Shown here one piece after another: positions 41,017 to 44,614 of a stretch of 44,614 nucleotides of DNA. Source of the stretch: Rhodobacteraceae bacterium HLUCCO18 (lineage in GTDB: Bacteria; Pseudomonadota; Alphaproteobacteria; Rhodobacterales; Rhodobacteraceae). How positions within the stretch are numbered: the first letter of the stretch is position 1; each line of letters opens with the position of its first letter. Location of the stretch: assembly GCA_001314805.1 (NCBI GenBank), contig LJSY01000013.1, forward strand, positions 1-44,614, given 5' to 3'. The notes beneath the pieces were generated by a model. That model saw nothing but the letters and a program-made list of their open reading frames with translations. It had not been told where the DNA came from and did no database searches. The position numbers were made by a program, and so were the translations under genes.

Positions 41017-42417
41017 TCAGACGGAGGGGTAGCAGAAACTGTCCGTGGAACAGTCGCCGCCTTCGAGGCGGATCTGGTGGCTCCGGTAGCCCTTGGGGAA
41101 CTCGATGTAGAAATCCGGGTCCAGCTCCAGCCCGCCCTTTTCTCCCACATTGGCCATGACCATCTGGCCGCCTTCGTCCTCGGGATAGAACTGCTTGTCC
41201 CATGTCGAATAGAGCGAGTTGGTCCAGTAGACACGCTTGCCGTCACGGCTGATCTCGACCATTTGCGGACCGAAGACGAAGGGCCTGCCATTGGGATGGG
41301 CCGTGCCACGCGCGATGCCGCCGATCTCGACCTTGCCGGCGAGCTTGGGGTTCATCGGGTCGGAAACATCGTATTGATGCATCTCGCCGAGGCCCCAACA
41401 GGCGACGTAGAGATACCTGTCGTCGAGGCTGAGGTCGATGTCGGTGACCAGCGGAGGAACCGCCTCGAACCCCTGCAGAAGCGGCGGCAGGTTCTCGGCC
41501 TTCTCGGGGCGCGGGTCGATGGTGATGGTCTTTTTCGCCTCGAAGGTGCCGTCGTCCTTCTGCCACCAGGTGAAGATCGCGCCCTGCAGGTTGGTGGTAT
41601 CGACGACGACCCCGCAGAAGCCGTAATCCTTGGCCGGGTCGTGCGCGGGGCGGATCTCCAGCGCCATCTGGTGGTTTTCGCCCAGGTCGATGGTCTGTAC
41701 GTTCTTGCGCTCGCGCAGGTTCCAGAAATGGATCGAATGGCCGTACTTGTTGGACAGAAGGTCCTCGGCCACCAGCCCGTTCTCGAACTGCGGCGGCAGG
41801 CCCCATTCCGAGCTGACCATGTAGTCGCGCGGCAGGTTCCACCAGAAATCGTAATGCTTGTCCTGCTTGCCGCGGTCCATCTCGTAGCGCCCGAGGATGT
41901 CGAAGGTCTCGCAATCCATGATGAAGATGCCGGGCGGCCCGTCGGTGCCGTCCTTGCCGCCGCCGCCCAACGTCGAGACATAGATGCCCTCCGGGCCGCA
42001 ATGAATGGTGTGCGGGCGCGAATAGCCCGTCTTGGCAAAGACCTCCTCGGGCTCGATGATCTTGTGGATGCTCGCCTTCAGGGGTTCCTTCACGTCGATC
42101 ACGTAGATGCGCGACGACCGGATGCCCGGAATGATCAGGTAGCGCCGTTCCAGAAACGCGTGCCCGGTCAGCGGCGAAAGCGCCGAGGAACAGGCGTTCC
42201 ATCCGAAATGGTGAAACTCGTCGCCCTTGTTGGGCATGATGAGTTGATGCACGATCTGGCCGTAGGCGTCGGACCTGGGGTCCACGTCGACCACGGCGAG
42301 GCCGTCGGGTTGCGACCCGTCCGGACTGAGCATCAGCGTGAAGGCGAGCGTTTCCGCCGGGGCCTCCATTGCAAGCTTCGGGGTTGCGTGGAACGTCGGA
42401 TCGGGTCTCAGGTTCAT
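41017..42417 (-). CDS. mtoX: SELENBP1/SBP56-family methanethiol oxidase
   Basis: This 466-aa protein matches the selenium-binding protein family along its length; members oxidise methanethiol to formaldehyde, hydrogen sulfide and hydrogen peroxide. Conserved segments seen: HHFGWNACSSALS (conserved Cys), SSRIYVIDV, KIIEPEEVFAKTGYSRPHTIHC, HYDFWWNLPRDYMVSSEWG, TDIDLSLDDRYLYVACWG, HQYDVSDP, FGPQMVEISRDGKRVYWTNSLYSTWDKQFYP and the end GGDCSTDSFCYP. No signal peptide is visible, unlike the periplasmic Hyphomicrobium enzyme, so it may be cytoplasmic like the animal protein. GGGAGGAG precedes the ATG; an in-frame ATG about 75 bases upstream lacks this. Confidence 0.85.
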   Translation of the reverse strand: MNLRPDPTFHATPKLAMEAPAETLAFTLMLSPDGSQPDGLAVVDVDPRSDAYGQIVHQLIMPNKGDEFHHFGWNACSSALSPLTGHAFLERRYLIIPGIRSSRIYVIDVKEPLKASIHKIIEPEEVFAKTGYSRPHTIHCGPEGIYVSTLGGGGKDGTDGPPGIFIMDCETFDILGRYEMDRGKQDKHYDFWWNLPRDYMVSSEWGLPPQFENGLVAEDLLSNKYGHSIHFWNLRERKNVQTIDLGENHQMALEIRPAHDPAKDYGFCGVVVDTTNLQGAIFTWWQKDDGTFEAKKTITIDPRPEKAENLPPLLQGFEAVPPLVTDIDLSLDDRYLYVACWGLGEMHQYDVSDPMNPKLAGKVEIGGIARGTAHPNGRPFVFGPQMVEISRDGKRVYWTNSLYSTWDKQFYPEDEGGQMVMANVGEKGGLELDPDFYIEFPKGYRSHQIRLEGGDCSTDSFCYPSV

Positions 42418-42741
42418 GGTCGGCTCCTCCCAGGCCAGGGCGATCAATTCTTGGTTCGGTGGTTCTTCTTCGCCCGAGGTCGAGCGTGCCATGAAACCCC
42501 GAGTCGGGGAAACAACCATCTGGAATGTCGAATATCCACGGCGCCGGAGCCGGTCGTGGCCCGGCCGGAGAAGCCCTTGCAGTCCCGGGCGAAGGCCACG
42601 CCGCGGTCGTCCTTGCCGCGCCGGATCCACCGTGCGGGGCGTTCGGAACGTCTGGCCGGGCGGGCCCGCAGCACTGATCACGCGGGTTTCGGGCGCAGAA
42701 GTTTCTTTCTGGAAAGATGACAGCATGGCCCGAAGCCCGAA
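42418..42741. promoter_or_regulatory. Upstream region of the methanethiol oxidase gene
   Basis: I see no convincing gene in this stretch; a 76-codon frame on the minus strand (42444-42674) is arginine-rich and looks like chance. It should hold the mtoX promoter. Small dyads are CCCCG-agt-CGGGG (42497-42509 area) and CTTTC-tg-GAAAG near 42705-42717. No sigma-70 or sigma-54 pair can be assigned with confidence. Confidence 0.3.
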
Positions 42742-42760
42742 GTGCCGCGCGGCGCGGCAC
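42742..42760 (-). terminator. GC-rich hairpin after the chemoreceptor gene
   Basis: GTGCCGCG (42742-42749) and CGCGGCAC (42753-42760) form an 8-bp stem with a 3-base loop; flanking ATGGCCC and GGGCCAT (42725-42731, 42764-42770) can extend the structure. It lies about 50 bases after the chemoreceptor stop on the minus strand. There is no T run. Confidence 0.5.
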
Positions 42761-42808
42761 CGGGGCCATCGGCTTTGCCCGATCGCCTCGGCTGGACGGG
42801 GCGAAACC

Positions 42809-44614
42809 CTACCCGGCGAGCCTGTTCGTCGAAACGGTGCGGCGTGCGGGTTCGCCCTGACCGTGGGCGATCACGAAGCGGCCAACCACCGCGCGAAGCT
42901 CGACCGATTTGGCACGAAGCGCCTTGCTCGTTTCGGTCGCATCGTCGGCCATGGCGGCGTTCTGGCGCGCAGTGGCGTCGATCTCGTGCATGGTCTGGCC
43001 GATGTGGGAAAGGGTCGCGGCCTGAACGCGCGATGCCGCGTCGATCTCGGCGATATTGCCCTTCACCGCCTTGACCATGGTTGTGATCTCGCGCAGCGCG
43101 CGGCCGGTCTTTTCCACGTCTTCCACCCCCGACCTGACATTCGCCTCGCTGGCCGCGACAAGCTCCTTCACCCGCCGCGCCGCGTCCGAGACCTGGTCGG
43201 CAAGGGCGCGCACCTCCTGGGCGACGACGGCGAAGCCCCGGCCGGCATCGCCGGCGCGGGCCGCCTCGACGCCCGCGTTCAGCGACAGCAGGCTGGTCTG
43301 GAAGGCAATGTCGTCGATCATGCTGCTGATGCCGGTGATCTCGCGGGACGTGCTGCGGATCAGGTCCATCGATTCCGTGGTGCTGTCGACGACTTCGCTG
43401 CCCGCCTCGGCCTTGCGGGCGGCGTCCGATGCGGTCTCGGTCGAGGCCGCCGAGTTCTTCGCGGCATCGTCGAGAAGCGTCGTGAGGTGTTTCAGCCGCT
43501 CGGCCGTCTCGGCGACGAGGGAAGTCTGGTGCTCGGTGCGGGCGGAAAGTTCGTCGACCGCCGCGCCCAGCGTCTCCGAGCGCCGCGCGATCTCCAGAGC
43601 GGTCTCCACCACATCGGCCACCACCACGCGCAGGTTGGCGCAGGTCTTGTTGAAGTTGGCGACAAGGCCCCTGTAGGCCTCCCCGTAATCGCTGGTGATC
43701 TCGTGGGTCAGGTCGCCGGACGACAGCCGTTCGAGTGCCTCCATCAACTCGCCGGTGATGCCCTCCTTGGCGCTCTGTTCAGCCTGGCGTTCCCGTTCAG
43801 CGGCCTCGCGCGCATCCCTCAGCTTATAGGTCAGCGCCTCCATCGCGTCCCAGATCACACCGATCTCGTCGAGACCGCGATGGGTCTTGCGAAACTCCCG
43901 GTCGAGATTGCCCGCGGCCATGTCCTGAAGCGTCCTTGTCGCGGCTTCCAGCGGGCCGACCAGCTTCTTGTGCAGCGCGACCAGCGACGCGAGCGTCAGG
44001 GCCGCGATTACGACCATGATCGCGGCGCTGACGGCGCGAGCACGACGCGACTCCCGCAACTGCCCGGCCCAATAGCCCTGGATGTGGTCGCCGGCGATGG
44101 GCGCGATCCCCGCGACGGCGTCGAGCGCGGCATTGGAGAGCGCGAAGAACTCTTCGAAACCGTAAGGAATGTCCGCCGGCGCGCCGGCGCGCATGGCATT
44201 CATCGCCGCGTCCATGCGCTCCAGCGCCGGCAGATAGGTGGCAGTGAAGGGCCGCTCGACATCCTCGATCGCCGTCGTCAGCCCTGCCGAAAGCTCCACT
44301 GCGTCTGCGGCGACACGCAGCTGGTGCCAGGCAGCCTCGGCGCGGGCGGTGTCGATGCGCGCCTCGCCCACATGGGCGATGGGGATGGGGCGTCCGGACA
44401 GCGTGGCGATGGCGTAAAAGGTCCGCGAACGCCCGCCGTATTCCCGGACCTCCCATGCAAGCGACTGTATCCGGCTGAGCATCATCTCGCGGGTGGAGGA
44501 TTCACCCCGCGGCAGGACCAGGAGACTGGAGGCGGCGAAAAGATCCTCGATCAGGGATTTCAGCTCATAGGGGAGTGCGCTGGACCTGGCGGGGTTGCGG
44601 GCGTCGCCGGTCCC
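42809..44614 (-). CDS. Methyl-accepting chemotaxis protein, 5' end cut by the window
   Basis: The frame is open to the window edge, so the true start lies outside; at least 601 residues are visible. From the edge: a ligand-binding region probably in the periplasm, a membrane helix (SAAIMVVIAALTLASLVAL), a HAMP domain beginning near KKLVGPLEAATRTLQDMAAGNLD, and a long coiled-coil signalling domain with the receptor tip DDIAFQTSLLSLNAGVEAARAGDAGRGFAVVAQEVRALA that contacts CheA/CheW. The internal ATG at 44485 is not the start, since coding continues above it. No CheB/CheR-binding pentapeptide is seen at the C-terminus. Ligand unknown. Confidence 0.93.
   Translation of the reverse strand, partial: GTGDARNPARSSALPYELKSLIEDLFAASSLLVLPRGESSTREMMLSRIQSLAWEVREYGGRSRTFYAIATLSGRPIPIAHVGEARIDTARAEAAWHQLRVAADAVELSAGLTTAIEDVERPFTATYLPALERMDAAMNAMRAGAPADIPYGFEEFFALSNAALDAVAGIAPIAGDHIQGYWAGQLRESRRARAVSAAIMVVIAALTLASLVALHKKLVGPLEAATRTLQDMAAGNLDREFRKTHRGLDEIGVIWDAMEALTYKLRDAREAAERERQAEQSAKEGITGELMEALERLSSGDLTHEITSDYGEAYRGLVANFNKTCANLRVVVADVVETALEIARRSETLGAAVDELSARTEHQTSLVAETAERLKHLTTLLDDAAKNSAASTETASDAARKAEAGSEVVDSTTESMDLIRSTSREITGISSMIDDIAFQTSLLSLNAGVEAARAGDAGRGFAVVAQEVRALADQVSDAARRVKELVAASEANVRSGVEDVEKTGRALREITTMVKAVKGNIAEIDAASRVQAATLSHIGQTMHEIDATARQNAAMADDATETSKALRAKSVELRAVVGRFVIAHGQGEPARRTVSTNRLAG

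Noticed and set aside
42418-42500. Sigma-54 promoter before mtoX (TGGCAC present on the minus strand)
   Set aside because: The matching -12 element (TTGC at the right spacing) is absent.
1-44614. CRISPR arrays, rRNA genes, insertion sequences, riboswitches
   Set aside because: No regularly spaced repeats, rRNA-like sequence, transposase frame or known riboswitch fold was recognised on either strand by reading.

Overview
The window is GC-rich DNA (strong G/C bias at third codon positions) that most resembles a marine alphaproteobacterium of the Rhodobacterales/Roseobacter type. Support: long runs of overlapping ATGA/TGATG starts, an OpgH/OpgG pair, SorA/SorB sulfite dehydrogenase, a SELENBP1-type methanethiol oxidase, a glucosylglycerol module and a cluster of amino-compound uptake and catabolism genes. 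This placement comes from gene content and protein resemblance only; no database search was run.

Region 1 (1-5269) is the right end of an integrated element. A P4-type tyrosine integrase lies just inside a 46-bp fragment that is the 3' part of a tRNA-Thr(GGT) gene (attR). Reading inward come an unknown 189-aa protein, an AlpA-type regulator and a large primase-polymerase/helicase. Beyond the primase lies a long nested inverted repeat. Integrase, AlpA and primase-helicase next to a tRNA att site is the replication/integration module of P4/PICI-like phage satellites. The left end of the element is outside the window.

Region 2 (5270-9591) holds a Gfo/Idh/MocA oxidoreductase, a membrane-anchored spermidine-synthase-like protein, an exported alpha/beta hydrolase and, between the last two, a relic of a medium-chain alcohol dehydrogenase.

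Region 3 (9592-17434) is one tightly coupled minus-strand set of seven genes: CDP-alcohol phosphatidyltransferase, sulfatase/phosphoglycerol-transferase-like membrane protein, UPF0104 membrane protein, an NMT1/THI5-type ABC importer (binding protein, ATPase, fused double permease) and a GT4 glycosyltransferase. A cytochrome b561 gene and the periplasmic glucan pair opgH-opgG follow on the plus strand, so 9.6-21.2 kb is largely envelope biology. An EEP-family phosphodiesterase and the protease HtpX stand divergently after it.

Region 4 (23117-33652) is a catabolic operon under a divergent LysR regulator: polar amino acid ABC transporter, creatininase-family amidohydrolase, class III aminotransferase, GNAT acetyltransferase, two-subunit 3-oxoacid CoA-transferase, M20 deacylase/peptidase and thiolase. 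Aminotransferase to CoA-transferase to thiolase is what is needed to break down a beta-amino acid. With an acetyltransferase and a deacylase added, the aerobic beta-lysine/N6-acetyl-beta-lysine route is the best known match (hypothesis).

Region 5 (33740-44614) has the sulfite dehydrogenase genes sorA-sorB; a glucosylglycerol osmolyte operon (gpsA, HAD phosphatase, ggpS) with galU divergent; a SELENBP1/methanethiol oxidase gene with a small membrane protein; and the 3' part of a chemoreceptor gene cut by the window edge. Methanethiol oxidation releases sulfide, and SorAB oxidises sulfite, so both may serve organosulfur use, but the sulfide-to-sulfite step is not encoded here.
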